DNA of 64,000 bases from Amycolatopsis sp. Its GTDB lineage: Bacteria; Actinomycetota; Actinomycetes; Mycobacteriales; Pseudonocardiaceae. The stretch is from the NCBI RefSeq assembly GCF_025464955.1, contig NZ_JAODNM010000023.1, forward strand, positions 124,001-188,000, written 5' to 3'. Shown here one piece after another: positions 35,436 through 44,268 of this stretch. The position numbers were made by a program, and so were the translations under genes. The notes beneath the pieces were generated by a model. It did no database searches. It was not told where the DNA came from and saw nothing but the letters and a program-made list of their open reading frames with translations. The first letter of the stretch is position 1. Each line of letters begins with the position of its first letter.

Positions 35436-36223
35436 CCACACCTGGGTTCGCACCGGAATGGCTGGCATTGCGCGAGAGGGCCGACGCCGAGGCTCGAGCG
35501 GCCGGTCTCGTCGAGGAGTTGCGGCCGACGTTGAACCGCACCCCCCTGGTCGTACGTGACCTAGGTTGTGGCACGGGATCAATGGGACGTTGGCTCACCG
35601 GACGGCTGGACGGTCCGCAGCACTGGGTGCTGCACGACCGCGACCCCCGTCTCCTCAGCCTGGCCGGTGCGGCCATGACCGGCCCGAGCACGACCGTCGA
35701 GACGCGCGAGGGAGACCTCACCGCGCTCACGGCGCACGACCTCGAAGGAACCTCGCTCGTCACCGCGTCGGCTCTGCTCGACCTGCTGACGGCCGATGAG
35801 GTGAACAGGTTGGCAGCCGCGTGCGTCGAGGCTGGTGTGCCCGCTCTGTTCACGCTCTCCGTCGCCGGGAAGGTCGAACTCGACCCGACCGAGGCGCTCG
35901 ACGCCGAGTTCGAAGCGGCCTTCAACGCCCACCAGCGCCGGGTCGTCGACGGCCGTCGGCTGCTCGGGCCCGACGCCGTCGAGGCCGCGGTCGCGGCGTT
36001 CGAGGGCTTGGGCGCGACCGTGACCACCGCGTCGAGCCCGTGGCGACTGGCCGCCGACCAGGCCGCGCTGACTGCCGAGTGGCTGCGCGGCTGGGTCGAC
36101 GCGGCCTGCGAACAGGAACCCGCTCTGGTCACCGAGGCACCTGCCTACCTACGACGACGCCTCGGTGGCGTCAACGCCGTAGTCGCACACACCGACCTAC
36201 TAGCGATGTCGAGGGCCGACTGA
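35432..36223 (+). CDS. SAM-dependent methyltransferase, class I
   Basis: The 263-residue protein has the SAM motif I VRDLGCGTGSMGRWL near residue 40, then an acidic HDRDP at the end of strand two and TASALLDLLT near 108. It methylates an unknown acceptor. ATG 35432 overlaps the glycosyltransferase stop by four bases, and the next gene overlaps its stop by one base. The tight coupling argues that all three products work on one pathway. Confidence 0.82.
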   Translation: MTTPGFAPEWLALRERADAEARAAGLVEELRPTLNRTPLVVRDLGCGTGSMGRWLTGRLDGPQHWVLHDRDPRLLSLAGAAMTGPSTTVETREGDLTALTAHDLEGTSLVTASALLDLLTADEVNRLAAACVEAGVPALFTLSVAGKVELDPTEALDAEFEAAFNAHQRRVVDGRRLLGPDAVEAAVAAFEGLGATVTTASSPWRLAADQAALTAEWLRGWVDAACEQEPALVTEAPAYLRRRLGGVNAVVAHTDLLAMSRAD

Positions 36224-37212
36224 TGAGCAAACTCTGGCCGTGGCTGCGGCTGTTCCTGGCGGTCGGCATCCTCGTGGCGCTGGGCTGGCGCCTGGGCACC
36301 GACGCGTTCGTGGCCGGGCTGCGCGCGATCTCCGTGTGGTCCGTGCTCGCCGCGCTCGGCATCGGGCTGCTGACCACCGTGTTCAGCGCCTGGCGGTGGT
36401 GCGTCGTCGCCCGCGGCCTCGGCCTGCCCCTGACATTGCGGACCGCCGTGGCCGACTACTACCGCAGCCTGCTGGTCAACTCCGTCCTGCCGGCCGGGGT
36501 GCTCGGTGACGTGCACCGCGCGGTCGACCACGGCAGGCAGTCCGGCGACCTCGGCCGTGGCGTCCGGGCCGTGGTGTTCGAGCGGCTCGCGGGCCAGGTC
36601 GTCCTGCTCGCCATCGGGGTCGCGGTGCTGGTCACGCAGCCCGCGCTGGTTTCCGGGCTGGCACTGGATTTGACACCGTCGCCCATGGTCGTCGTCATGA
36701 TCGTGGCCGTGCTCGCGGGTGCGGCCGTCGGCGGTGTGGTCCTCGCCGGGCGTTCGGCGAAGATCCGGCAGGGCCTGCGCAGGACGTGGGTCGATGCCCG
36801 GTCCGGCCTGCTCAACCGGCACACGTTGCCGAAGGTGCTGTTCTCGTCGGCGGCCACCGTCGTCGGGCACGTTGCCCTGTTCGTCGTGGCCGCCCGCGTC
36901 GCGGGTTCGACCGCGACGATCGCCCAGTTGCTGCCGCTGATCGTGCTCGCGCTGCTGGTCATGGCTGTGCCGGTCAACGTCGGCGGCTGGGGCCCGCGCG
37001 AGGCGTTCCTGGCTGTCGCGTTCGGCGCCGCGGGTCTGGGCGCCACGCAGGGGCTCACCACCGCGGTCGTCTACGGGGTGCTCGCCATGATCGCCGGACT
37101 GCCCGGCGTGCTGGTCCTCTTCCGGCGTCGCGCGCTACGCGTCGAACAGTTCCAGGTACTCCCCGAACGCCTCGACCAGCCCCGCCAGCACGGCCCGGCC
37201 CTTGTCGGCTGA
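36223..37212 (+). CDS. Flippase-like membrane protein (LPG synthase TM-domain family)
   Basis: The 329-residue protein has about eight hydrophobic helices and the family marks SAWRWCVVARGLGL near 45, YYRSLLVNSVLPAGVLGD near 75 and VNVGGWGPREA near 255. The family (UPF0104, the membrane part of lysylphosphatidylglycerol synthase) is linked to lipid flipping. It suggests that the product of this cluster is lipid-linked and is moved across the membrane. The last 26 codons overlap the end of the convergent creatininase gene. Confidence 0.85.
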   Translation: MSKLWPWLRLFLAVGILVALGWRLGTDAFVAGLRAISVWSVLAALGIGLLTTVFSAWRWCVVARGLGLPLTLRTAVADYYRSLLVNSVLPAGVLGDVHRAVDHGRQSGDLGRGVRAVVFERLAGQVVLLAIGVAVLVTQPALVSGLALDLTPSPMVVVMIVAVLAGAAVGGVVLAGRSAKIRQGLRRTWVDARSGLLNRHTLPKVLFSSAATVVGHVALFVVAARVAGSTATIAQLLPLIVLALLVMAVPVNVGGWGPREAFLAVAFGAAGLGATQGLTTAVVYGVLAMIAGLPGVLVLFRRRALRVEQFQVLPERLDQPRQHGPALVG

Positions 37213-37839
37213 CGCCAGCGACGCCTGCCCGATCACCCCCGATTCCGTGTACCGCGCCATGCCGAGCGTGAGCAGGTGCGGCCGGTCGTCGGCCAGGTGG
37301 TCGCTCGTTTCGTAACCGGGTCTGACCAGGTCCGGGTGGGCGTGCAGGAGGATAGACGTCTCCAGCTCACCGCCGTGCATGTCGCGGTCGGCCGAGGTCT
37401 CGATCCCGGCGGCCGCCCGTGCGAAGTCCCAGGCCTGCAGGCTGGGAAACAGCGCCATCCGGCCCATCGACTCCTGCACGACGTTGCCCAGCACGTAGTT
37501 CCCGCCGTGACCGTTGACGAGGACCAGGTTCGGGACACCGGAGCGCGCCAGTGACTCCGCGATGTCCGTCACGACCGCGTGCAACGTCTGCGCGGAGATG
37601 CTCACCGTGCCCGGCCAGGCCGCGTGCTCGTGCGAGCACGAGATCGTGATGGGCGGCAGCAGCTGGACCGGGTGCGCGGCGGCGATCCCCTGGGCGATCG
37701 TGCAGGCGATCAGCGTGTCGGTCACCAGCGGCAGATAGGTGCCGTGCTGCTCCAGACTGCCGACCGGCAGTACCGCCACCTTCGCGGCGCGGTCCCGCAC
37801 ATCGACGGTCGTGGTCAGCGGGAACAGGTTCTCAGCCAT
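37135..37839 (-). CDS. Creatininase-family amidohydrolase (ArfB/MftE-like)
   Basis: The 234-residue enzyme shows the creatininase metal site: SLEQHGTYLPLVTDT near residue 30, VNGHGGN near 105 and MHGGELETS near 142. Family members cleave small amides, including creatinine, the mycofactocin peptide tail and, in archaea, the formyl group of the GTP-derived pyrimidine (ArfB). With the cyclohydrolase paralogue in the same cluster, deformylation is the best guess. ATG 37839 overlaps the upstream dehydrogenase stop. The 3' end overlaps the convergent flippase-like gene by 78 bases. Confidence 0.82.
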   Translation of the reverse strand: MAENLFPLTTTVDVRDRAAKVAVLPVGSLEQHGTYLPLVTDTLIACTIAQGIAAAHPVQLLPPITISCSHEHAAWPGTVSISAQTLHAVVTDIAESLARSGVPNLVLVNGHGGNYVLGNVVQESMGRMALFPSLQAWDFARAAAGIETSADRDMHGGELETSILLHAHPDLVRPGYETSDHLADDRPHLLTLGMARYTESGVIGQASLASADKGRAVLAGLVEAFGEYLELFDA

Positions 37840-38809
37840 GGTCCGCACGGTAGTCAACGCGGTGGCACAGGGCCGGAATCTCGCCTCTGGCCAGCTTCGG
37901 CAGCACGTCGGGCAGGTCGTCGAACTCGCTCGCGCCGGTGACGAGCGCGTCGAACCTCGGGTCGGCGAGCAGGTCGAGCGCGACCGCCATCCGCTCGGCG
38001 TAGCCGCGGTTCGGCCGGGCGACCGTGCCGACTTGGCTGCCGCGGATGGTGAGCCTGCGGGAGTGGAAGAACTCGCCGAGCGGCACGCTGACCCGCCGGT
38101 CGCCGTACCAGCTCAGTTCGACCACGGTGCCCTCCGGGGCCAGCAGCTCCAACGACCGCGTCAGCCCCTCTTCCGTGGCGCTGGCGTGCACCACCAGGTC
38201 GCGGTTCTCCAGCGCCTCCGCCGGTGACGCGAAGTCGACGCCGAGCGCCTCGGCCACGGCCGCGCGCGCCGGATCGGAGTCGACCAACTGCACCCGGACG
38301 CCGGGGAACCTCGCCAGCACCGCGGCGACGCTGCACCCGATCATCCCGCCGCCGACGACCGCGATCCGGTCACCGATCAACGGCTTCGCGTCCCACAGGG
38401 CGTTTACGGCTGTCTCGACTGTCCCGGCCAGGATCGCTCGTCCAGGGGAAACGCCGTCGGGCACCGGTGTCACCGACCCGACGGGCACGACGTACTCGGT
38501 CTGATGTGGATAGAGGCAGAACACGGTGCGCCCCAGCAGGTTCGCCGGGCCCTGTTCAACCACGCCGACGTTGAGGTACCCGTACTTCACCGGCCACGGG
38601 AAATCACCCTCCTGAAAGGGGGCGCGCATCACGTCGTGCTGGTTCTCCGGCACCCCGCCGCGCAGGACAAGGGCCTCCGTGCCCCGGCTGATGCCGGAGC
38701 AGAGTGTGCGGACCCGGACCTCGCCGGGGCCTGGATCGGTCAGCGTGACGGGCCGGATCTCAGTTTTTCCGGCGGAAGTGAACCAAAGGGCTCTTGCCGT
38801 ACGTGTCAT
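37832..38809 (-). CDS. Medium-chain dehydrogenase (zinc-binding alcohol dehydrogenase-like)
   Basis: The 325-residue MDR protein begins like BchC-type and sugar-alcohol dehydrogenases (CSGISRGTEALVLRGG, residues 37-52). It has a shortened catalytic domain and an NAD-binding VVGGGMIGCSVAA near 150. A normal structural-zinc cysteine group is not seen. It oxidises or reduces an unknown polar substrate in this cluster. It is divergent from the CDP-alcohol transferase, with a 44-base gap that must hold both promoters. Confidence 0.82.
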   Translation of the reverse strand: MTRTARALWFTSAGKTEIRPVTLTDPGPGEVRVRTLCSGISRGTEALVLRGGVPENQHDVMRAPFQEGDFPWPVKYGYLNVGVVEQGPANLLGRTVFCLYPHQTEYVVPVGSVTPVPDGVSPGRAILAGTVETAVNALWDAKPLIGDRIAVVGGGMIGCSVAAVLARFPGVRVQLVDSDPARAAVAEALGVDFASPAEALENRDLVVHASATEEGLTRSLELLAPEGTVVELSWYGDRRVSVPLGEFFHSRRLTIRGSQVGTVARPNRGYAERMAVALDLLADPRFDALVTGASEFDDLPDVLPKLARGEIPALCHRVDYRADHG

Positions 38810-38853
38810 CCAAGAACCTCCGAGAAAGCGGGACCCACTGCACGAGGGGCACG

Positions 38854-39585
38854 ATGATCACACTTCAGCACAACACGGCGGCGGCCGTTGAGGAGCGGGC
38901 GGCCTGGGCGGGCGCCCAAGCGCTCCTGCTCGGCCTACTCGGCGTCACGGTAGGACTCGGTCCGCTGGGCTGGCTCGTGGGGTCGGCGTACACACTCGCC
39001 ACGTGGACGCTGCTCAGCTCCGCGCTGCTGCGGTCGCGGACATCGCTCGGGCCGGCAGACCGGGTCACGTTGGCCAGGGGAGTGCTGGTCGGCGGCGTGA
39101 CCGCCCTCGTGGTGGACCGGGTGGGCCAAGGCGTGCCGACGGCGGTCATCGTGTCGTTCGCCGCCGTGGCGCTCGCGCTCGACTTCGTCGACGGCCAGGT
39201 CGCCCGGCGCACCGGCACGTCGTCCGCCGTGGGCGCGCGGTTCGACATGGAGGTCGACGCCTTCCTCATCCTCGTGCTGAGCGTGTACGTCGCGTTCTCC
39301 TTCGGGCCATGGGTGCTGGCGATCGGCGCGATGCGTTACGTGTTCGTCGCGGCGTCCCGTGTGTTCCCATGGCTGATCGGCGACCTGCCCCCGAGCTACG
39401 CGCGCAAGACCGTGGCCGCGGTGCAGGGCATCGTCCTCGTGGTCGCGGCGTCCAAGCTCGTGCCGTACTCGGCAGTCCTTGTCGGACTCGCGCTAGCTTC
39501 GCTCGTGTGGTCTTTCGGCCGGGACATCGGCTGGTTGTGGCGGAACAGGGTCGTAACTCGGATGGAAGGAATCACCCATGTCTGA
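38854..39585 (+). CDS. CDP-alcohol phosphatidyltransferase
   Basis: The 243-residue membrane enzyme carries the family signature D-x2-DG-x2-AR-x8-G-x3-D-x3-D, read as DFVDGQVARR followed by GARFDMEVD, at about residues 109-131. About six hydrophobic helices surround it. Family members transfer a phospho-alcohol between CMP and a lipid or sugar alcohol. It hints that the cluster product carries a phospholipid or phospho-polyol part. ATG 38854 follows GAGGGG. The end overlaps the DoxX gene by eight bases. Confidence 0.88.
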   Translation: MITLQHNTAAAVEERAAWAGAQALLLGLLGVTVGLGPLGWLVGSAYTLATWTLLSSALLRSRTSLGPADRVTLARGVLVGGVTALVVDRVGQGVPTAVIVSFAAVALALDFVDGQVARRTGTSSAVGARFDMEVDAFLILVLSVYVAFSFGPWVLAIGAMRYVFVAASRVFPWLIGDLPPSYARKTVAAVQGIVLVVAASKLVPYSAVLVGLALASLVWSFGRDIGWLWRNRVVTRMEGITHV

Positions 39586-39991
39586 ACAACGGGTCAGCAG
39601 CGTGCGGACCGTCGGCAACGTCGTGTTGTGGATCGCGCGGATCGCGTTGGCGGCGTACTTCGTCTACAGCGGCCAGCTGCTGTTCGGCGACGGCGTTATC
39701 GGCAAGTTCGAGGAGATCGGCGTCGGCCAGTGGCTGCGGTACTTCACCGGGGTGCTGGAGATCGCGGGCGCGATCGGGTTGCTGATCCCGCGGCTGTGCG
39801 GGCTTGCCGCGCTCGGCCTCGTCGGCGTGATGGCGGGCGCCGTTACCACCGAGCTGTTCCTGGTGGCCAAGGGTGGCCCCGAACTGCCCGCGGGGCTGCT
39901 GGTGGCCTGCCTGGTGGTGGCGTTCTTCCGGCGCGACACGATCATCGCGCTGGCGAAGAGCCTCAGGCCGTCAGTTTCGGCAAGTAGCTGA
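39578..39991 (+). CDS. DoxX-family membrane protein
   Basis: The 137-residue protein has four hydrophobic segments and the family pattern ALAAYFVYSGQLLFGDG and YFTGVLEIAGAIGLLIPR. DoxX proteins occur with redox and oxidative-stress systems; a biochemical role is rarely known. It starts eight bases before the end of the CDP-alcohol transferase gene. Its end overlaps the frame of the broken AraC gene on the other strand. Confidence 0.82.
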   Translation: MSEQRVSSVRTVGNVVLWIARIALAAYFVYSGQLLFGDGVIGKFEEIGVGQWLRYFTGVLEIAGAIGLLIPRLCGLAALGLVGVMAGAVTTELFLVAKGGPELPAGLLVACLVVAFFRRDTIIALAKSLRPSVSASS

Positions 39992-40714
39992 GCACCGCGA
40001 CTCGCGGTCTGATGTCCGTTTCGCAACTCGACGGCGAGTCGCGGTGGCAACGACCCACACCTACGGTGCGGTCGGTCCCGGTCAGATCCGCGCGGCACCG
40101 CTCGAGACGGCGCTGACGGATCAGGGCCGCCACCGTCAGCGTCTGCTCCTCGAAGAGCTTGTGCAGGCGGCGCACGGACATGTGGTGCGCTGCGGCCACC
40201 TTCGCCGGAGTGAGAACCCGGTCAGCCAGCCTCGCCTCGATGAAGCCGACAATCCGGGCGCGCAGCGCCTCGTCGGGGACCGAACGAGGATCATCCAGCT
40301 GAGCCGACAGCGCCACCGCGATCAGCTCGATCACCGCGGCCGCCGACCTGTCCGCCTCGTCCGCGCGGAACCCGGCCAAAGACCGCGCCATGCCCCGCGC
40401 GAGCGAGGACACCAGTGCGCCGGGGCCGCGATCACCACGGATGCGCACCCCGGCCAGCCGACCGGCGGCGTCCGGTCCGAGCCGCAGCAAACGCTTCGGC
40501 ACCAGCATGGTCACTGTCGTAGTCGCGGTGGTGACGAACCGGACCGGCCGCACCGGGTCGATCAGGACAAGATCGCCCGGCCTGAGCACGGCCGTGTTGC
40601 CGCCCTGCTCAGCGCTCACGCGCCCCGCGTCACCAGCTCGATCTGCCACAGCTCGCTGTCGGCGCGGCAGGCCACTCGCCGCGAACGTCTCGAGAAGGCA
40701 TCGGCGCTGGTCAT
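39963..40714 (-). pseudogene. Truncated, frameshifted AraC-family regulator
   Basis: From ATG 40714 one frame reads CRADSELWQIELVTRGA and then stops at a TGA near 40619. The next frame continues the same AraC ligand-domain sequence (RVSAEQGG, TAVLRPGDLVLIDP). The normal first 30-40 residues are missing. At the other end the DNA-binding domain breaks off after VRRLHKLF and RRLERCRADL, losing the second helix-turn-helix. Three faults in one gene make a functional regulator unlikely. Confidence 0.7.
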
Positions 40715-40813
40715 AGCACGCCGTTACCGGCCGACGACCGGTTCGGCGCAGGACCTGCGAGCATCATGGGGAAACCGGACGACGTCTCGGGCGCACAAAG
40801 GACAGGAGAAGTG

Positions 40814-41812
40814 ATGCGCGCTTCACGCCAGATCCACGCGGTCGACTCGCACACCGAAGGCATGCCCACCCGCGTCGTCATCGGTGGGGTGGGCGTGTTG
40901 CCCGGTGACTCGATGGCCGCGCGGCGGCTGCATCTGCTCGAGCACATGAACGACCTCCGCACCTTCCTGATGTGCGAACCCCGTGGCCACGAAGCGATGT
41001 CCGGCGCGCTCCTGCAACCGCCGACACGCCAGGACGCCGATTTCGGCGTCCTCTACATGGACGTCGAAGGCAGCGTGCCGGTGTGCGGGCACGGCGCCAT
41101 GGGGGTGGCGACGGTCCTCGTCGAAATGGGCATGGTCGAGGTGCGTGAACCGGTCACCACCGTCCGGCTCGACACCCCGGCCGGGCTGGTCGTCGCCGAG
41201 GTCGAGGTGCGCGACGGGCGCGTTGCCGAGGTTTCGGTCTCCGGAGTGCCATCTTTCCTGGCGGGTAAGGATCTCGAGATCGACGTGCCGGGGTTCGGAA
41301 GCGTGACCTACGACCTGGCGTACGGCGGAAACTACAGTGCCATCCTCGATCTTGAGCAGCTCGGTCTGCCGTTCACCCGTGCCGCCGGCGGCCGGATTCT
41401 CGAAGCCGGCCTGGCGATCATTGCCGCGATCACCGAACAGCGGCCACCCGTGCACCCGCTGGGCGAACCGGCAGCGTTCCGGCATGCGCACCTGATCGCC
41501 CCCGGTGCGACCGACCGGCACTCACGGCACGCGATGGTGATTAGTCCGGGCTGGTTCGACCGGTCTCCGTGCGGCACCGGCACGGCGGCGCGCATGGCTC
41601 AGCTGCACGCTCGCGACCGGCTACCCCTCGACACCGACTTCGTGAACGAGTCGTTCCTCGGCAGCAGGTTCATCGGCCGGCTGACGGAGGACACGACCGT
41701 CGGCGGGATCACCGCTGTCGTGCCCAGGATCTCCGGCCGTGCTTGGGTGACCGGCACGGCTCAGTACAGCCTCGATCCCGGCGATGTGTTCCCGGCCGGT
41801 TTCCTGCTCTGA
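40814..41812 (+). CDS. 4-hydroxyproline 2-epimerase / proline racemase family
   Basis: The 332-residue enzyme has both catalytic cysteines of the racemase/epimerase type: Cys91 in PVCGHG and Cys253 in SPCGTGTA. The dehydratase branch of the family has Thr in place of the second, so this is a true epimerase. With the downstream genes it should convert trans-4-hydroxy-L-proline to cis-4-hydroxy-D-proline. ATG 40814 has AGGAGAAG upstream. It stands apart from the rest of the pathway and converges on the IclR gene with a 9-base gap. Confidence 0.88.
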   Translation: MRASRQIHAVDSHTEGMPTRVVIGGVGVLPGDSMAARRLHLLEHMNDLRTFLMCEPRGHEAMSGALLQPPTRQDADFGVLYMDVEGSVPVCGHGAMGVATVLVEMGMVEVREPVTTVRLDTPAGLVVAEVEVRDGRVAEVSVSGVPSFLAGKDLEIDVPGFGSVTYDLAYGGNYSAILDLEQLGLPFTRAAGGRILEAGLAIIAAITEQRPPVHPLGEPAAFRHAHLIAPGATDRHSRHAMVISPGWFDRSPCGTGTAARMAQLHARDRLPLDTDFVNESFLGSRFIGRLTEDTTVGGITAVVPRISGRAWVTGTAQYSLDPGDVFPAGFLL

Positions 41813-41821
41813 CAGGCGGGT

Positions 41822-42667
41822 TCAGTCCGCCCAGTTCGTCGAACGGCTCAACCCCAGTTCGATGTCGCTGGCTGCCTCCTGCACCAAGGGAACCAGCGCT
41901 CGCATGTCCTCGACCGATTTCCGGCCGATGTGCGTCGAGAGGTTGATGGCCGCCCGCGCGCGGCCCATCCGGTCCCGGACCGGCACGGCGATCGCGACCA
42001 GGCCCTCCTCGAGTTCCTGGTTGACCAGTGCGTAACCCTCCTCGCGTACCTTCTTGAGCTCGGCGCGAAACGCGTCGGGATCGGTGATGGTACGGGGAAG
42101 CACGGGCGTCAGTTCGTGGGTGCGCAGGTAGTTTTCGAGGTCCGCGGTCGGCAGGTTGGCCAGCAGCGCCCGGCCCATCGCCGTCGCGTGGGCCGGCCGC
42201 CGGGCACCGACGTTGACCGAGATCGTCATCATTGCGGGTCCGGGAACCCGGACGACGTAGACGATGTCGCCGCGGTCGAGGATCGATCCTTCGCTCGCCT
42301 CGGCGGTCCCGACGACCAGCCGTTCGAGGCGGGGCAGTGCGATATCGGGAAACGACAGTGCCGAAAGGTATGAATAGCCGAGTTCGAGTGTCTGCGCGGT
42401 GAGCTGGAAGCGGTTGTTCTTGACGTCGACGTACCCCAGTTCGGTCAGGGTCAGCAGGAAGCGGCGCACCGCGGCGCGGGTCAACCCGGAAACCTGCGCG
42501 ATTTCCGAGACGGTCATCGACGGGCGCTCGGCGTTGAACACACGGATGATCGCCAGCCCGCGTTCCAGGGACTGGACGAAGTCTCGTGAGCGACCGCTTC
42601 CGTCGGTGGGCCGATCGTCGACCTCGTCGTTGATCTCGGGATCATCGGACCGTCGGGCGGAAACCAC
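41822..42667 (-). CDS. IclR-family transcriptional regulator
   Basis: The 281-residue protein has an N-terminal winged helix (about 30-95: MTVSEIAQVSGLTRAAVRRF) and a C-terminal effector domain with RPAHATAMGRALLA near 160 and GLVAIAVPVRDR near 228. The form resembles PcaR/PobR-type regulators of catabolic genes. The GTG start has GGAGG eight bases upstream. Its place between the epimerase and the rest of the hydroxyproline genes makes it the likely controller of that pathway. Confidence 0.88.
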   Translation of the reverse strand: MVSARRSDDPEINDEVDDRPTDGSGRSRDFVQSLERGLAIIRVFNAERPSMTVSEIAQVSGLTRAAVRRFLLTLTELGYVDVKNNRFQLTAQTLELGYSYLSALSFPDIALPRLERLVVGTAEASEGSILDRGDIVYVVRVPGPAMMTISVNVGARRPAHATAMGRALLANLPTADLENYLRTHELTPVLPRTITDPDAFRAELKKVREEGYALVNQELEEGLVAIAVPVRDRMGRARAAINLSTHIGRKSVEDMRALVPLVQEAASDIELGLSRSTNWAD

Positions 42668-42725
42668 GGCGGGACCTCCTTCGGTGGTGGGAACCGGCTG
42701 ACCCGGCTGGTTCTGGACAATTCGG

Positions 42726-43499
42726 TTATCGGATGTAGGAGGCGCCGTTGATGTCCAGCGTGGACCCGGTGAGACTCGGACAGGCGTCGGTCGCCAGGAA
42801 GGCGATCAGCGTCGCGATCTCGCCGGCCTCGACCAGCCGGCCCATCGCGAGGCCGTCCGCGACAGCCTGCTTCGATGCTTCGTCCTGCCCGGCGATCGCC
42901 ATGCCGGCGTTGACGACTCCCGGGGCCAGCACGTGAACCCGCAGCCCTTTCGTCGTGTAGTTGCGTGCGAACGTCTGAGCGAGGTTCCGCAGCGCGGCCT
43001 TCGACGCCGCATACGCCGTGAGGTCCGGGATTCGTGAACCCTGCTCCGCCGCCCAGCTCGACAGCACGATGACGGTGCCCGACCCGCGTGCGGCAAAGTA
43101 GCGTACCGCCTCGCGCATGAGGGCCGCCGCCCCGATCACGTTCACCTGCAGGGCTTCCTGCCAGCCGGCATCCCACACCTCGTCGGGGCCGTCGATGGGA
43201 GTGTCCGGGATGACCGCGGCGTTCAGCACGAGCACGTCGATGTCCGGGTGTGCGGCCAGCGCGGACTGCCAGAGTTCGCGCGCGCCGGCCGGCGTGGCGA
43301 GATCGGCTTGGAGGACCTGTTTCTGCTTTTCCGGCAGCGCGGCGACGGCCTTCTCGGCGCCTTCGCGCCCGGTTCGGTACTGCGCGAGCACAGTCGCGTT
43401 CGAGTCCGCGAGGGCGCCCGCGGTGACCGCGCCGATGCCGCGGGACGCGCCGGTCAGCAGCACCGTGCGGCCGGCCAGGGCGTTCGGATCGAGATACAT
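42726..43499 (-). CDS. Short-chain dehydrogenase/reductase
   Basis: The 257-residue SDR has TGASRGIGAVTA near residue 16, NAA near 93, a serine in VLSSWA and the catalytic YAASKAAL near 166. It ends in the family pattern DINGASYIR. AGGAGG lies just ahead of the ATG. It follows another SDR on the same strand after ten bases. Substrate unknown; a hydroxy acid or cyclic alcohol fits the catabolic setting. Confidence 0.85.
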   Translation of the reverse strand: MYLDPNALAGRTVLLTGASRGIGAVTAGALADSNATVLAQYRTGREGAEKAVAALPEKQKQVLQADLATPAGARELWQSALAAHPDIDVLVLNAAVIPDTPIDGPDEVWDAGWQEALQVNVIGAAALMREAVRYFAARGSGTVIVLSSWAAEQGSRIPDLTAYAASKAALRNLAQTFARNYTTKGLRVHVLAPGVVNAGMAIAGQDEASKQAVADGLAMGRLVEAGEIATLIAFLATDACPSLTGSTLDINGASYIR

Positions 43500-43509
43500 G
43501 TGAGTCCTC

Positions 43510-44268
43510 CTAATGGATTCCGCCGTCGACGTTGATCAGCTGACCGGTAATTCCGGAGGACAGTTCGCTGGTGAGGAAGGCGATTGTGTCGGCGACCTCG
43601 GCCGCGGTGGCGATCCGGCCGAGCGCGGTGGCCCGCGCCGCCTGGTCGAGGGCGGTGTCCACCGGCAGCCCAGTGACCGTTTGCCGGGCCGCCATTCGGG
43701 AACGCAGCGCATCCGTCGCGATCGGACCCGGCGCCACGGCGTTGACCCGGACCCCGTCGGGGCCGAGAGCGAGCGCCGCCGAGCGGACCAGGCCGAGCGC
43801 CGCGTGTTTGCTGGCGGCGTAGGAAAGAATGTTCGGGTCGCCCCGCCACGAGTTCAGCGAGGCCACCACGGTGATCGTCGAACGCGGGCCGAGCACGCTC
43901 GCGGTCTGCTTGATTGTGTTGGCCACGCCGCGGGCGTTGATGGCGAGCACGCGGTCGAAATCGTCGAGATCCATTTCCGCGGGTCGCTGCCAGGACGGGA
44001 CCACCCCGGCGGCGGCCACGACGGCGTCGATTCCGCCCAGCAGCCGCGCCGCTTCGGCGACCGCCTCCCGCATCGAGTCTTCGGCGCGGACGTCGGCCCG
44101 CAGTTCGTGCCAGCCCGCCGGGGGTATCCCGCCGGCTGCCAGGTCGAGTACGACGCCGTGGGCGCCCATTTCGGCGAAGCGGGACGCGACGACCGCGCCG
44201 ATGCCGTTCGCGCCACCGGTGACGAGCACGCGGCGACCGGTGAGCAGGGCCGGGATCGAGGTGGTCAT
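43510..44268 (-). CDS. Short-chain dehydrogenase/reductase
   Basis: The 252-residue SDR has TGGANGIGAVVA near residue 17, a serine in VASLNSW and YAASKHAAL near 154. It ends with LINVDGGIH. It overlaps the stop of the luciferase-like oxidoreductase gene upstream by four bases, so the three minus-strand oxidoreductases form one unit. Specific substrate not determined. Confidence 0.85.
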   Translation of the reverse strand: MTTSIPALLTGRRVLVTGGANGIGAVVASRFAEMGAHGVVLDLAAGGIPPAGWHELRADVRAEDSMREAVAEAARLLGGIDAVVAAAGVVPSWQRPAEMDLDDFDRVLAINARGVANTIKQTASVLGPRSTITVVASLNSWRGDPNILSYAASKHAALGLVRSAALALGPDGVRVNAVAPGPIATDALRSRMAARQTVTGLPVDTALDQAARATALGRIATAAEVADTIAFLTSELSSGITGQLINVDGGIH

